A DNA stretch of 64,000 nucleotides, taken from NCBI RefSeq assembly GCF_003202915.1, contig NZ_QGLP01000005.1:784721-848720 (forward strand), read 5' to 3'. Both the position numbers and the translations under genes were made by a program. This stretch comes from Gilliamella apicola (GTDB taxonomy: Bacteria > Pseudomonadota > Gammaproteobacteria > Enterobacterales > Orbaceae). Shown one piece after another: positions 21,190 to 31,108 of the stretch. Every line of letters begins with the position of its first letter. Positions within the stretch are counted from its first letter, which is position 1. The notes beneath the pieces are model-generated. The model did not search any database, had not been told where the DNA came from, and saw only the letters and a program-made list of their open reading frames with translations.

Positions 21190-22751
21190 TAGAATACACC
21201 TTCTACATTATGCGCTGCCATAATCGCGCGAACAACAGCACGAGCTTTGTTACGTGATTCATCCGATTCTTCTTGTGGTTCTGAATCTAAAACCACCCCA
21301 CATCCGGCTTGCACGGTTGCTATACCATCTTCCACATAGGCACTGCGGATGACAATACAGGTATCAAGATCACCATTAGCAGTAAAATACCCAACAGCCC
21401 CACCATAACTACCTCGTTTTATTTTTTCCGATTCAGCAATTAACTGCATTGCTCTAACTTTCGGTGCGCCAGTTAATGTTCCCATATTCATGGTGGCTTG
21501 ATAAGCATGCAAGGCATCAAGATCTTGCCTTAACTGACCAACAATTCGCGAAACCAAATGCATAACATAGGAATAACGATCCACTTTTAATAACTCTTTG
21601 GTATATCGGCTTCCCGGCTGACAGATTCGGGCTAAATCATTGCGAGCCAAATCAACCAACATTAAATGCTCAGCTAGCTCTTTTTTATCGGTACGCATTT
21701 CTAACTCTAATCTACTATCTAGATCATAATCAATTTCGCCATTGGCTGTTAAACCACGAGGACGAGTACCGGCGATAGGATAAATTTCCACTTGATTATT
21801 GGCTTTGTTATATTTAAGTGCACTCTCAGGTGAAGCGCCAAATAGGGTAAAATCCTTATCTTGCATATAAAACATATAAGGACTAGGGTTATTATTTTTT
21901 AAGACTTGATAAGCAGATAATGGCTCTGGACAAGGTAATGAAAAACGTCTTGATGGAACCGCTTGAAAGATTTCCCCTTGTTGAATCGCATCTTGCATTT
22001 TCTTCACCATGGTATTGAAATCTTCATCACTTTTATTGCAAGCGACCTGTATTTCAGGCAATGATTGCGTTTTAATTGGTTGCAAAGGCTGATTGAGTTT
22101 ATTGTGTAATTCGACCAATCGCTGATTTAAACGGCTAATTTCATTAGGACAAGAAGTAAACGCGGTTGCTTTTAATAATGAGACACGATCTTTGTGATTA
22201 ATTTCCAGTAACGTCTCGGCCAGATAAAAGCGAAAATCTTGACAACGTTGTTCGGTTGGTAAAATCGGTAAATGTTCAAAACCCGTCACCAAATCATAGG
22301 CAAATAATCCACCAACAAAAACAGCATCAGTACTGGCATCTTGAGGAATATTGACGATATTTAATAGAGTTCTTAAAGCATCAAATATCGATAAAGACTT
22401 TAAGCGAGAATCTTCATCTTGCAAACTGTCAATCGGTGGAAAAACTAATTTAAGATTATTTTCATCTAATTGGATTTTGCTAACGTTATCGGGAAAAGCT
22501 TGTTGCAATAAAGGGAGTAATTTTTGACCGTTACTGGTTAACGCTTGAAAAATCACTTCGTTATTTAGTGCCGAAATCGTCAAAGCACTATCAACGATCA
22601 TCACACTTTTTATGCCCTGTTTATTATCAATTTCGGCAGATTCAAGCAACAATGTTGCCGTTTTGTTATCACAAAGTTGATAAAATACCCGAGTCGGATC
22701 CTGATAATAACCAATAGTCTTGATTATCTGTGTTAATGTAGGCTTATTCAT
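21189..22751 (-). CDS. trpE: Anthranilate synthase component I
   Basis: Makes anthranilate from chorismate, 520 residues. The N-terminal region carries the feedback site: LLLESAEID contains the Leu-Leu-Glu-Ser motif that binds tryptophan. The catalytic chorismate-binding domain shows [51 protein letters not shown] and the closing GCGVV. First structural gene of the operon, about 92 bases after the leader-peptide stop. Confidence 0.96.
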   Translation of the reverse strand: MNKPTLTQIIKTIGYYQDPTRVFYQLCDNKTATLLLESAEIDNKQGIKSVMIVDSALTISALNNEVIFQALTSNGQKLLPLLQQAFPDNVSKIQLDENNLKLVFPPIDSLQDEDSRLKSLSIFDALRTLLNIVNIPQDASTDAVFVGGLFAYDLVTGFEHLPILPTEQRCQDFRFYLAETLLEINHKDRVSLLKATAFTSCPNEISRLNQRLVELHNKLNQPLQPIKTQSLPEIQVACNKSDEDFNTMVKKMQDAIQQGEIFQAVPSRRFSLPCPEPLSAYQVLKNNNPSPYMFYMQDKDFTLFGASPESALKYNKANNQVEIYPIAGTRPRGLTANGEIDYDLDSRLELEMRTDKKELAEHLMLVDLARNDLARICQPGSRYTKELLKVDRYSYVMHLVSRIVGQLRQDLDALHAYQATMNMGTLTGAPKVRAMQLIAESEKIKRGSYGGAVGYFTANGDLDTCIVIRSAYVEDGIATVQAGCGVVLDSEPQEESDESRNKARAVVRAIMAAHNVEGVF

Positions 22752-22796
22752 TGTTGACTCTCTTTTATAAAATTATTTTTTATCTTTTTTTAAACT

Positions 22797-22818
22797 AAAA
22801 AACCCGCACTGAGCGGGT
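22797..22818 (-). terminator. trp attenuator terminator
   Basis: Minus-strand ACCCGC-TCAGT-GCGGGT followed by a T-run. The alternative partner is a GCGGGT at the end of the leader-peptide gene (about 22846-22851), which can pair with ACCCGC to form the antiterminator. An upstream CATCAT/GATGATG pairing completes the four-segment scheme. When tryptophan is scarce, ribosomes stall on the Trp codons, the antiterminator forms and transcription reaches trpE. Confidence 0.85.
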
Positions 22819-22843
22819 CTTGTGAAAATAGGACATCATCACA

Positions 22844-22921
22844 TCACCCGCGAAAAATGATGCACCACCAACCAAAGTGAATGAATGGGCAAGTAATCAG
22901 ATGTAAAAATTGTATTTTCAT
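22844..22921 (-). CDS. trpL: trp operon leader peptide
   Basis: A 25-codon reading frame too short for ordinary gene finding. Read on the minus strand from ATG 22921, it begins MKIQFLHLITCP, has tandem Trp codons in HFGWWCIIF and stops with TGA at 22844-22846. The two adjacent Trp codons, the position directly before the attenuator, and the promoter 20 bases upstream identify it. Its product has no function beyond ribosome positioning. Confidence 0.88.
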   Translation of the reverse strand: MKIQFLHLITCPFIHFGWWCIIFRG

Positions 22922-22938
22922 AATGTTATTGGTATAAA

Positions 22939-22967
22939 ATAGATTTTGTACTATTAAACTAGTTCAA
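22939..22967 (-). promoter_or_regulatory. trp promoter and TrpR operator
   Basis: Minus-strand GAACTAGTTTAATAGTAC (22948-22965) matches the TrpR consensus GnACTAGTTAACTAGTnC at all but two informative positions. It begins inside a -35-like TTGAAC (22962-22967) and fills the spacer towards a TCTATT-type -10 near 22938-22943. Tryptophan-bound TrpR would therefore block polymerase. No trpR gene is in the window. Confidence 0.78.
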
Positions 22968-23060
22968 TGATGCGATGTCAAGTGAATATTTTATGTTCGA
23001 TAAATAAAAACAATTTTTACACAATAAAAAAGCGCGTTGATTAAAGCGCGCTTTTTATGG

Positions 23061-25608
23061 TTAACGTAATGGCATTTCCGATTGAACTACTTTAATCGGC
23101 TTGTTTCTAGTTTTAGATTTAGAGGTTCTTACATGGTTTGTGATCCACAATTTATGATGAGGTTGACATTGAGGACCTAAGTAGATTTTTTCTAAATAAT
23201 CTTCTATTTTGCCATAATTAACAAATAGACTATTGGCATAAGCATAATTGGTCGGTGCTTGTATTAGATCATCGGCAATATTGGTAATATAAATCATCCG
23301 ACACTCATCTTCATCCTCAAAGGCCGCATGCTTGACTAAACATGAGATAGGCATCAATGCTAAAGCAATCAATTGATCTAAATTAGTTATTCTTTTTATC
23401 ATCTCCTTAAGCTTAGAATTTTTTAATAAATTAACAATCTCTTCGATTTCTTCGATTTTTTCTATTATCTCCTTTTGCTCAGAATTTTCACGATTTTTTA
23501 ATAAAAAAATAATTTCTTCGGTTTTTTCTATTATCTCTTTTGGCTCAGGATTTTTAGAATTTTTTAATGAAAAAACAATTTTTTCGATTTTTTCTATTAT
23601 CTCTTTCGGCTTAGGATTTTTAGGATTATTTAATGAATAAACAATTTCTTCAATTTTTTCTATTATCTCCTTTAGCTGAGGATTTTCAGGATTTTTTAAT
23701 AAATAAACAATTTTTTCAATTTCCTTTAATTTTTTTCTAATTGTATTTATTTTTTTAGTCTGTTTTAATGAGTTTAGATAAGCTTTCCATTTATTATAAA
23801 CATTTAAATCATGACTATTTTGATATTCTAAATAAAATGAATACTTATTACGTTTAGCTATACTAATGTAGCCACTTTTAGGATCAAAGTAGAGACAACG
23901 AAATAATGGCAAAAGACCAACAGAAGATATAATATTTTTTTCCGCAATAGTTTCAGAGTTTTTTGGGTCTGAATTTTCGTTTAAATCATTCCTCGTTTTA
24001 TCACTCTTTTGATTCAAATTTTCATTTGAATTATTTAATCCCATAGTTGCAACCACGCTTTTAGCTGAATCATTTATTGCTAAACCAAACTCTGAATTAT
24101 TTAAAAAAATAATTAATACTCGCGGGATTAATACTTCTATAAATATTATCACCAAAAAACTTTTTATTAAAAACCACACTGACACTTGAACCGACAATAT
24201 TGTTTTCATTACCATAAAGCCTGAATTGATTTAATGAATTATGGTTAAATGAAAAACTAGCTAAAAACGTTTTGATTTCATTATTATTTTCAGTATTTAT
24301 ACCTAACCAATCAGTTAAAACTTGGTTTTCTGTCGGATCATTCATAAAATCAACCACATTTAAACGAAAGTCACTTGGTTTATTTTTTAAAAGGTTGAAT
24401 ACCACTTCTGGTTTTGTGTAATGAGCAACTTGTCGTTCAAATTGTTGTTTTTGTGTTTTTAAGTTTCTATTTAATCTAAATGTAACGAATAATTCATTCT
24501 GTATTTCACCCACAAGTTTTCTAATTTTACAAATTGGATTGATAACTAAGTTATCTCTTTGTTTTTCTTTAAATATTAATGAATTATTATTGTTAATTAA
24601 TGATAACATTATTTGAGCAATAATATAACTTTTAAATGAATCTTCGGAATAAGTTACATTTTGGTAATATTCTTCCGCTAATTTTAATTCATTGCTCGTT
24701 TTGCCAAAAAAAACATTATCACCTAATTTAATTTGCGCTTCAGCATAAATATCTGGATTATCTTGCTTTTCAACATTTAAATAATATCTTTCCGCCTGCT
24801 TAATATCTTGTTTTTCATATTGGTATAATAAACCTAAAAAATATTGAGCGTGTGCATATATCTTTGGATTATCTTGTTTTTTTATATTTGAAAAATAGCT
24901 TTCAAGCTGAGAAATATTTAGTTCTTCATGTTTATTGTGATAATAAATAACAGCTAAATAAAATTGAGCAGCAGCATATACTTCTGGATTATATTGCTTT
25001 TTTATCTGCTCAAAACATGCTTTAGCTAGAACAATGTTTGACTTTCTGTAGATAACACCTAATCTATATTGTGCCTGAGCATAACAATCTGGATTATTTG
25101 GTAAATTAACATTTGAAAAATATTCTATTGCCTCCTCAATGTAATCTTCACCTTCGTAAATAATACCCAAATTATATTGTGCATAGGTATATAACTTTGA
25201 ATTATAAGATTTTTTAATATTTATAAAACATTCTTTAGACTTCTCAATGTTGTTTTTTTCTTTGAAGTAAATAATACCTAAATTCAATTGCGCATTTGCA
25301 TATGTCCTTAGGTTACTTTCCTTATCAACCTTTAAGTAATATTGTTCTGCCTGTTCAAAATTTTTATATTGATATTCGTAGATAATACCTAAATTCAATT
25401 GGGCTCGAGCGTATATCTTTGGATTATCCTCCTTTTTAATATTAAAAAAATGTTCAATCGCTTTTTGCCAATCTTTTTTATATTTGTAATAAATTTTACC
25501 CAATGCAAACTGTGCTTGTGCATATTTTTTCTGACCATCTTCTCTAGTAATTTTTTTGAGTTGCTCAATTCGTTGTTCGATTTCTGCTTCTGTTTTTTGT
25601 TGTTCCAT
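23061..25608 (-). pseudogene. TPR/Sel1-repeat protein with C-terminal DUF2971 domain, split by a frameshift
   Basis: Two overlapping frames, 24097-25608 (503 codons) and 23061-24215 (384 codons), read as one protein. The 5' frame has about eight repeats of roughly 37 residues (YAxAQxxLGxIY...A...Y) and then the first half of a DUF2971 domain: MNDPTENQVL, FASFSFN-like LASFSFNHNSLNQFRLYGNE, SVVF. The 3' frame supplies the second half: CLVKHAAFEDEDECRM and YLGPQCQPHHK. The frames meet at a run of seven T (24103-24109 on the plus strand); six would restore one frame. The second ORF's Met start in the overlap is not a natural beginning. Function is unknown. Start 25608 has an AAGGG ribosome site. 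It could be a true pseudogene, a slippage-switched gene, or a sequencing error. Confidence 0.8.
23424..23714 (-). repeat. 66-bp tandem repeat coding for a 22-residue unit
   Basis: Within the DUF2971 half, a 22-residue unit of the form EIVYSLNNPKNPKPKEIIEK plus IE is repeated about four times and then a shortened fifth time; the fourth copy carries an extra EIE. The Glu/Lys/Ile pattern suggests a coiled-coil stalk inserted between the two conserved halves of DUF2971. Copy number could vary by recombination. Confidence 0.8.
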
Positions 25609-25845
25609 TTCAATCCCTTATTTCATTATTTTTATCATCAATTAATAGTAGTTAAGGTCTTGCACTGTTAATAATATATGGTTATTTTTTGAGTTATTTG
25701 ATTTTATCAACAGTTAAATAAAATACGAAAATATTTTGTTAATAGATGTTATTTTTAATAACTTTGTTATCAATTTGTTTACGCCAATAAATTGAGTGAA
25801 TATAAGAAGCTATTTTAATTTCATATAGTTATATCAATTAATAGT

Positions 25846-25874
25846 TTGTCAAATTACCTCATACCGATTAAAAT
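25846..25874 (+). promoter_or_regulatory. Promoter of qmcA
   Basis: TTGTCA, a 17-base spacer and TAAAAT, 45 bases before the qmcA start. The rest of the 25609-25845 gap is AT-rich and shows nothing else recognisable. Confidence 0.55.
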
Positions 25875-25919
25875 AATCTTTACATTTAAATTCACAACTA
25901 AATTTAGAGATTTTGATTT

Positions 25920-26828
25920 ATGCCTATATTTTATATTCTTATCGGAGTAGTTGTTTTACTCGCCTTAGTCACCGTTTATAAAACCATCACTATTGTTCCC
26001 CAAGGTTTTCAATACACTATCGAACGTTTCGGTAAATACACCCACACCCTTGAACCTGGTTTAAATATCATTGTTCCTTTTATGGATGGGGTGGGTCGTA
26101 AAATTAATATGATGGAACAAGTACTTGATATTCCATCGCAAGAGGTCATTTCTAAGGATAATGCCAATGTGCAAATTGATGCGGTTTGCTTTATCCAAGT
26201 ACAAGAAGCAGCAAGAGCCGCTTATCAAGTTAATCAACTTGAACGTGCCGTCATTAACCTAATGATGACAAACATTCGTACCGTACTTGGTAGTATGGAG
26301 CTTGATGAGATGTTATCACAACGTGATCATATTAACTCTAAACTGCTTGGTATTGTTGATGATGCAACTAACCCTTGGGGAATTAAAATTACCCGTATCG
26401 AAATTCGTGACGTTCGCCCACCAGCAGAACTTATCGCTGCCATGAATGCGCAAATGAAAGCCGAACGTAACAAACGTGCGGAAATTCTTGAAGCTGAAGG
26501 TATCCGTCAAGCTGCTATTTTACGTTCTGAAGGTGAGAAACAATCAGAAATTTTAAAAGCAGAAGGTGAAAAACAAGCTGCATTTTTACAAGCGGAAGCG
26601 CGTGAACGTGCTGCCGAAGCGGAAGCAAAAGCAACACAAATGGTATCTGAAGCGATTGCCGCCGGGAATATTAATGCGATCAATTACTTTGTTGCGCAAA
26701 AATATACTGAAGCCTTACAACAGATCGGTGCGTCAGAAAACAGTAAAGTTGTGATGATGCCTCTTGATGCTTCTAGCCTTATGGGTAGCATTGGCGGTAT
26801 CGCTGAATTAATTAAAAATTCTAAGTAA
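25920..26828 (+). CDS. qmcA: SPFH/band-7 membrane protein QmcA
   Basis: 302 residues. One N-terminal membrane helix (about 2-22) is followed by an SPFH domain: [42 protein letters not shown] long Ala/Glu/Lys-rich coiled coil follows ([18 protein letters not shown]). The length matches E. coli QmcA (305). SPFH proteins form large oligomeric membrane cages; QmcA is linked to membrane protease FtsH. It is paired with an NfeD-family gene, as is usual. Confidence 0.93.
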   Translation: MPIFYILIGVVVLLALVTVYKTITIVPQGFQYTIERFGKYTHTLEPGLNIIVPFMDGVGRKINMMEQVLDIPSQEVISKDNANVQIDAVCFIQVQEAARAAYQVNQLERAVINLMMTNIRTVLGSMELDEMLSQRDHINSKLLGIVDDATNPWGIKITRIEIRDVRPPAELIAAMNAQMKAERNKRAEILEAEGIRQAAILRSEGEKQSEILKAEGEKQAAFLQAEARERAAEAEAKATQMVSEAIAAGNINAINYFVAQKYTEALQQIGASENSKVVMMPLDASSLMGSIGGIAELIKNSK

Positions 26829-26846
26829 TTCGTTTAAGCGAATTAA

Positions 26847-26881
26847 ATCTTGCTAACTACTATTTGACTAGTTAGCAAGAT
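26847..26881. other. Hairpin between qmcA and ybbJ
   Basis: Perfect 13-bp inverted repeat ATCTTGCTAACTA...TAGTTAGCAAGAT with a 9-base loop. No T-run follows on the plus strand, so it is probably a stability or partial-termination element within the operon. Confidence 0.5.
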
Positions 26882-26919
26882 ATCGCAAATATATTTTAAT
26901 GAATAATAGGTAACAACCA

Positions 26920-27384
26920 ATGACTGATTTTTTAACGGTTATTTATGACTATCCTCACTGGGTTTTTATTGCTTTAGGCGGTATTTTACTGATTATTGAA
27001 TTATTAGGAACTGCTGGATATGGGCTTTGGAGTGGAATCGCAGCCATCGTTGTTGGTTTAATTGCTTGGGCTATACCTTTATCTTGGCCAATTTTATGGA
27101 TTTTGTTCTCTATTTTTACGCTAATATCCGCTTATCTTTGGTGGTTATGGTTGAAAAAAAGAGAGCAAGACAGAGCAAGTAAGATTGCTATTAATCAACC
27201 TCAACAAGAATTAATCGGAACTACAACCTTCGTTACCGATGCCATTATTAATGGTTCTGGACGCGTAAAAATCAAAGACGGTACATGGTCAGCAAAATGC
27301 AATCAAGATCTAGAAGTAGGTCATCCCGTTGAAGTTATTGCAGTTGATGGCATAATACTAACAGTAAAACCCCTCAATAAATAA
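26920..27384 (+). CDS. ybbJ: NfeD-family membrane protein YbbJ
   Basis: 154 residues. Two or three hydrophobic helices (about 14-75) with the family segment IIELLGTAGYGLWSGIAAI, then a small soluble OB-fold domain (LIGTTTFVTDAIINGSGRVKIKDGTWSA). NfeD-type proteins partner with the SPFH protein encoded next door; the pair acts at the inner membrane. Confidence 0.9.
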   Translation: MTDFLTVIYDYPHWVFIALGGILLIIELLGTAGYGLWSGIAAIVVGLIAWAIPLSWPILWILFSIFTLISAYLWWLWLKKREQDRASKIAINQPQQELIGTTTFVTDAIINGSGRVKIKDGTWSAKCNQDLEVGHPVEVIAVDGIILTVKPLNK

Positions 27385-27387
27385 ATT

Positions 27388-27426
27388 AATAATAAAATAC
27401 GAGTCAATGACTCGTATTTTATTATT
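27388..27426. terminator. Terminator after ybbJ
   Basis: Perfect 17-bp inverted repeat around the loop CAATG, with AATAATAAAATACGAGT on the left arm and a right arm ending in TATTTTATTATT. Strong hairpin, A/T-rich on both outer sides. The following 27427-27600 stretch holds nothing recognisable. Confidence 0.75.
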
Positions 27427-27600
27427 ATAAAAATTAATCAATTATATAATTCTTTTTATAGCAAATTAATTTGGATTCTTATCAACATAAAATCATTTCG
27501 CTTAATTAAACACTAATAGAGAATTTTATGTGCTTATAACAGTAATTGTTATGTTATTCAAAATAACCACTTTAAAAATCACGCTATAACAATACTTACA

Positions 27601-27970
27601 CTAATTCGATGGATTAGAATTAATACCAATTACTTGCCAATTATGATTTGATTCATCGGTAATCTTGCCTTTCTTCACATCAGTAATATATTTAATGGTC
27701 ATATTACGAATGGTGCCTTCTTCATCACCTAAAGCGGTACGAGAATTCCAAATTGGTTCGACTCTGCGCCCTTCTAATGGACCGCCTTTTTTCACCAACA
27801 TTTCATAACGATAAGCATTCATACCTAGTTTGAGTTTCATATCATCGGTAACTGCTTTACCACTTAATAGGGCTAGATTTTTGCTTCGCTGTCTTACTGG
27901 CTCGCTTAGGTCAATAACATATTTGACGCCACCAAACGCTTGATCATCTTTAGGTGAAAAATTTTCATGT
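27601..27970 (-). pseudogene. 3' remnant of a 5'-nucleotidase/metallophosphatase gene
   Basis: The frame is open from just after a TGA at about 27974 to the stop at 27601, but has no start codon for its first 40 codons. It reads FGGVKYVIDLSEPV, KLGMNAYRYEML, KGGPLEGRR, GDEEGTIRNMTIKYI and NWQVIGI, which is the end of the 5_nucleotid_C domain of bacterial 5'-nucleotidase/cyclic phosphodiesterase enzymes. The catalytic metallophosphatase domain is entirely missing. It is therefore gene debris at the left edge of the accessory island. The next 270 bases to vgrG hold no gene; a TTGCAA with a TATTTT 16 bases on (about 28038-28065) is a weak promoter candidate for vgrG. Confidence 0.75.
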
Positions 27971-28244
27971 CATTTTATTTATTAACAATATCAGTAAGTT
28001 AACTATCTAATTAAAATTTAAAGATTTGTAAAGTGTATTGCAAAACAAGCAGAACAGTGTATTTTATAATCGTGTTTAGAATATTTTTTAATATAAATTC
28101 ATTAAATCGTTTTACTTATAACAATAACTACCCAAATAATTAAATTATTAACGGAGAGTTGCACTAAATAATTATTAATAACCATAAATAGGTCAATAAA
28201 ACATTGTTGTATTTGCTATATACCTAAAATATATCGAGGATAAC

Positions 28245-31088
28245 ATGGATAAAAGATTTACCAATTTAATGGAGTTGTTGGACAAAGGTTTAAATCATGG
28301 CTTAAAGCACAGTGTAGTTGGTGGAGCAGGTCACAATCGTTATACGTTAAATATTGATGGTTTATCGGCTGAGCTTTCAGTCTTGCAGGTTGCGGGTAAT
28401 GAGCAACTTAATCAGCCCTGGCATTATACCATTACCTTCACCAGCTCGAATAAACATCTGTCTGTTGCGTCATTTCTTAATCAAAATGCTCATTTAATTT
28501 TTAACCCAGCTAGCCTTAGCAATTTAAGTGGTTTAGATAATAAAGGACTTAAGGCGCTTAACTCTCTAATCTCCGCTACTTCGTTAGATGTACTAAAACC
28601 GCCTGAGTCATTAAAACAGTCTGAGCCATTAAAGCAGCTAGATAAATTTCTACCATCCAATCCACTTGATTCACTTAACTCTTTAACCCAACTCAATCCG
28701 CTCAATTTATTAAACTCACTATTCTCTCAAGGTGGTTCGCGCACTCTGTATGGTGTAGTTACTCAGTTCAGTCAATTATCAGTCAGTAAAGATGAGGCGC
28801 GTTATCAAGTTGTTTTGTCCTCGCGATTGGCCAAACTGGCATTAAGTCATAACTGTGCCATTTTTCAACATCAAAGCGTTATAAGTGTGGTTGAAGAAGT
28901 ATTGCGTAGTCATGGTTATACCGGGATTGATTATCGCTTAGCGCTTAAAGAGCAATATCCGGAGCGTGAGTTTATCACCCAGTGGCAGGAGAGTGACCTA
29001 GAGTTTATTCAAAGACTGCTTGCTGATGTGGGGGTCTATTTCCGCTTTGAAGCGCATGGTGAGCACCATTGTGATGTGATGGTTATCAGTGATTATGAAC
29101 AAGGTTATCAGCAGGTGGCGGATATTGTCTGCAAACAACCGAGTGGCACACTGGATAACGGCGTTGAAAGTGTCTGGGATATGTCATTACACAGTCAAAT
29201 GGTGGAAACTTCGGTAAAAGTGCAGGAGTATAACTACCGGGATGCGCAGGCAAATTTACTCGGTGAAGTTAACAGCCAACCGAAAGATAACACCACTTAT
29301 GGCACCGATTATCGTTATGATGAACACTACAAAGGGTTAAATAGCAATGGTAACCGCAATAATCCAATTAATAGTGACCCGCTAAATGATGATGACGATG
29401 ATGAATACGATGACGATATCGATGACGATATCGATAACGATATCGACGACAGTCAAGACAGTAACGACAATAATAACGATAATAATTACGCCAATAGTCG
29501 CGATAATAGTCGTTCTGTTAGCACTGGTTTTGTTAGTGCAAGTAATACAGATAGTATAGGTAGTATTCTAGGTAGTATAGGTAATATAGGTAAAGCGAGT
29601 AAGAGCGTTGAAAGTGGTGAATGGTATGCCCGTATTCGTCATGAGCGAGCAATCAGCCGTCAAATTCTTATCCGGGGTAAAAGTAACCAAGCCAATTTAG
29701 CGCCGGGCCAACATATTCGCATCAAAGGCAGTGCGATTGCCGGAATTGATGAGGGGGTAATGATATTAACGGTGCAAGGACAGGGAAACCGCAGTAATGC
29801 TTATGAACTGAGTTTTACCGCCATACCTTACCAGCCATTAAAACCTTACCGCCCGGAGCCTATTCCTTTCCCAACCATTGATGGCACCTTACCGGCACGG
29901 GTAACCAGTCCGGATAATGACACCTATGGTTATATTGATACCCAAGGGCGTTATCGGGTTAAATTTAACTTTGACTTAAAAGCGTGGCGAAACGGTGAAG
30001 AGAGTTTATGGTTAAGACTGGCTAAACCGTATGCCGGTAGTACTTATGGTTTTCACTTTCCACTGATTGACGGTACCGAGGTAGCAGTAGCCTTTACTAA
30101 CGGTAATCCAGACCGACCCTATATTGCACATGCGATGCATGACAGCACTCACCCAGACCATGTGACCACCAAAAACAAACATCGTAATGTGATTCGCACA
30201 CCGGCGAATAATAAGTTACGGATGGATGATAAGCGCGGACAAGAGCACATCAAGTTAGCCACCGAATACGGTAAAACCCAACTTAACATCGGGCATTTAG
30301 TTGACCAAAACAAAGAGCAGCGTGGTGAGGGATTTGAACTGCGCACCGATGAGTGGGGGGCGATTGCTGCCAATAGAGGTTTATACCTGACCAGTCAGAC
30401 CGCGCCTAAGGCACAGGGCAAACAGCTTGATATGCAAGCAGCCATTACCCAGCTTGAAAATGCGCTATCGATTGCCAAAGCCTTACAAAATGCCGCCAGC
30501 GAATCTGAAGCCCATGTTGCGGATACCGACAGTCAAGAACAACTTAAAGCGACATTAACCCAGTTAGCCCAAAGTGGCATTCTTGCTTATGCCCAAGAAG
30601 GTATCGCTTTAACCAGCCCGGAAAATATCCAACTATCAACCTCGAACAGTGTATCGGTAACCAGTGAAAACCAAACTGATATCAATGCGTTAAAAAACAT
30701 TACCATCTCATCAGGTGAATCCGTCGGTCTATTTGCCCATCAATCAGGAATGAAAGTCTTTGCCAATCAGGGTGATATTGAGGTGCAGGCACAAAATGCC
30801 GACCTGAATATGGCTGCCAAGCAAGATATTCAAATAGACAGTGTTGATGGAAAAATGACGATTACCGCAAGTAAAGCGCTGACGTTAATCTGTGGCGGCT
30901 CATATATCAAAATCAGCAGTTCCGGGATTGAACTGGGGACGGCTGATAATGTTTATATCAAGAGTAATGTATTGCAAAAAATGGGACCTAGTACAGAAGA
31001 AAACAAGAAACATAATTTTATCCAAAATGAACTAGAAGTGTCTATAGTACGTTCAATAAACAGCCATTATGTTAGTTTTTCGGGATAA
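28245..31088 (+). CDS. vgrG: Type VI secretion tip protein VgrG
   Basis: 947 residues, well above the usual 600-850. The gp27-like start (YTLNIDGLSAELSVLQVAGNEQLNQPW) and RTLYGVVTQFSQL, the gp5-like OB region (LPARVTSPDNDTYGYIDTQGRYRVKF, RLAKPYAGSTYGFHFPLIDGTEVAVAF, GNPDRPYIAHAMHD) and the C-terminal beta-helix needle are all present. It caps the Hcp tube and carries effectors. Two low-complexity inserts are unusual: a Leu/Ser/Pro stretch at about 89-164 and an Asp/Asn-rich stretch at about 353-447. AGGA ribosome site. The putative effector gene follows after 20 bases. No other T6SS core gene is in the window, so this is an orphan vgrG cassette. Confidence 0.94.
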   Translation: MDKRFTNLMELLDKGLNHGLKHSVVGGAGHNRYTLNIDGLSAELSVLQVAGNEQLNQPWHYTITFTSSNKHLSVASFLNQNAHLIFNPASLSNLSGLDNKGLKALNSLISATSLDVLKPPESLKQSEPLKQLDKFLPSNPLDSLNSLTQLNPLNLLNSLFSQGGSRTLYGVVTQFSQLSVSKDEARYQVVLSSRLAKLALSHNCAIFQHQSVISVVEEVLRSHGYTGIDYRLALKEQYPEREFITQWQESDLEFIQRLLADVGVYFRFEAHGEHHCDVMVISDYEQGYQQVADIVCKQPSGTLDNGVESVWDMSLHSQMVETSVKVQEYNYRDAQANLLGEVNSQPKDNTTYGTDYRYDEHYKGLNSNGNRNNPINSDPLNDDDDDEYDDDIDDDIDNDIDDSQDSNDNNNDNNYANSRDNSRSVSTGFVSASNTDSIGSILGSIGNIGKASKSVESGEWYARIRHERAISRQILIRGKSNQANLAPGQHIRIKGSAIAGIDEGVMILTVQGQGNRSNAYELSFTAIPYQPLKPYRPEPIPFPTIDGTLPARVTSPDNDTYGYIDTQGRYRVKFNFDLKAWRNGEESLWLRLAKPYAGSTYGFHFPLIDGTEVAVAFTNGNPDRPYIAHAMHDSTHPDHVTTKNKHRNVIRTPANNKLRMDDKRGQEHIKLATEYGKTQLNIGHLVDQNKEQRGEGFELRTDEWGAIAANRGLYLTSQTAPKAQGKQLDMQAAITQLENALSIAKALQNAASESEAHVADTDSQEQLKATLTQLAQSGILAYAQEGIALTSPENIQLSTSNSVSVTSENQTDINALKNITISSGESVGLFAHQSGMKVFANQGDIEVQAQNADLNMAAKQDIQIDSVDGKMTITASKALTLICGGSYIKISSSGIELGTADNVYIKSNVLQKMGPSTEENKKHNFIQNELEVSIVRSINSHYVSFSG
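29409..29444 (+). repeat. 12-bp repeats inside the vgrG Asp-rich insert
   Basis: Three in-frame copies of GATGACGATATC (the third reads GATAACGATATC) encode DDDI-DDDI-DNDI. The period is a multiple of three, so copy-number change would not break the gene. Confidence 0.75.
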
Positions 31089-31108
31089 TTAATAAAAGGA
31101 ATGATGAC

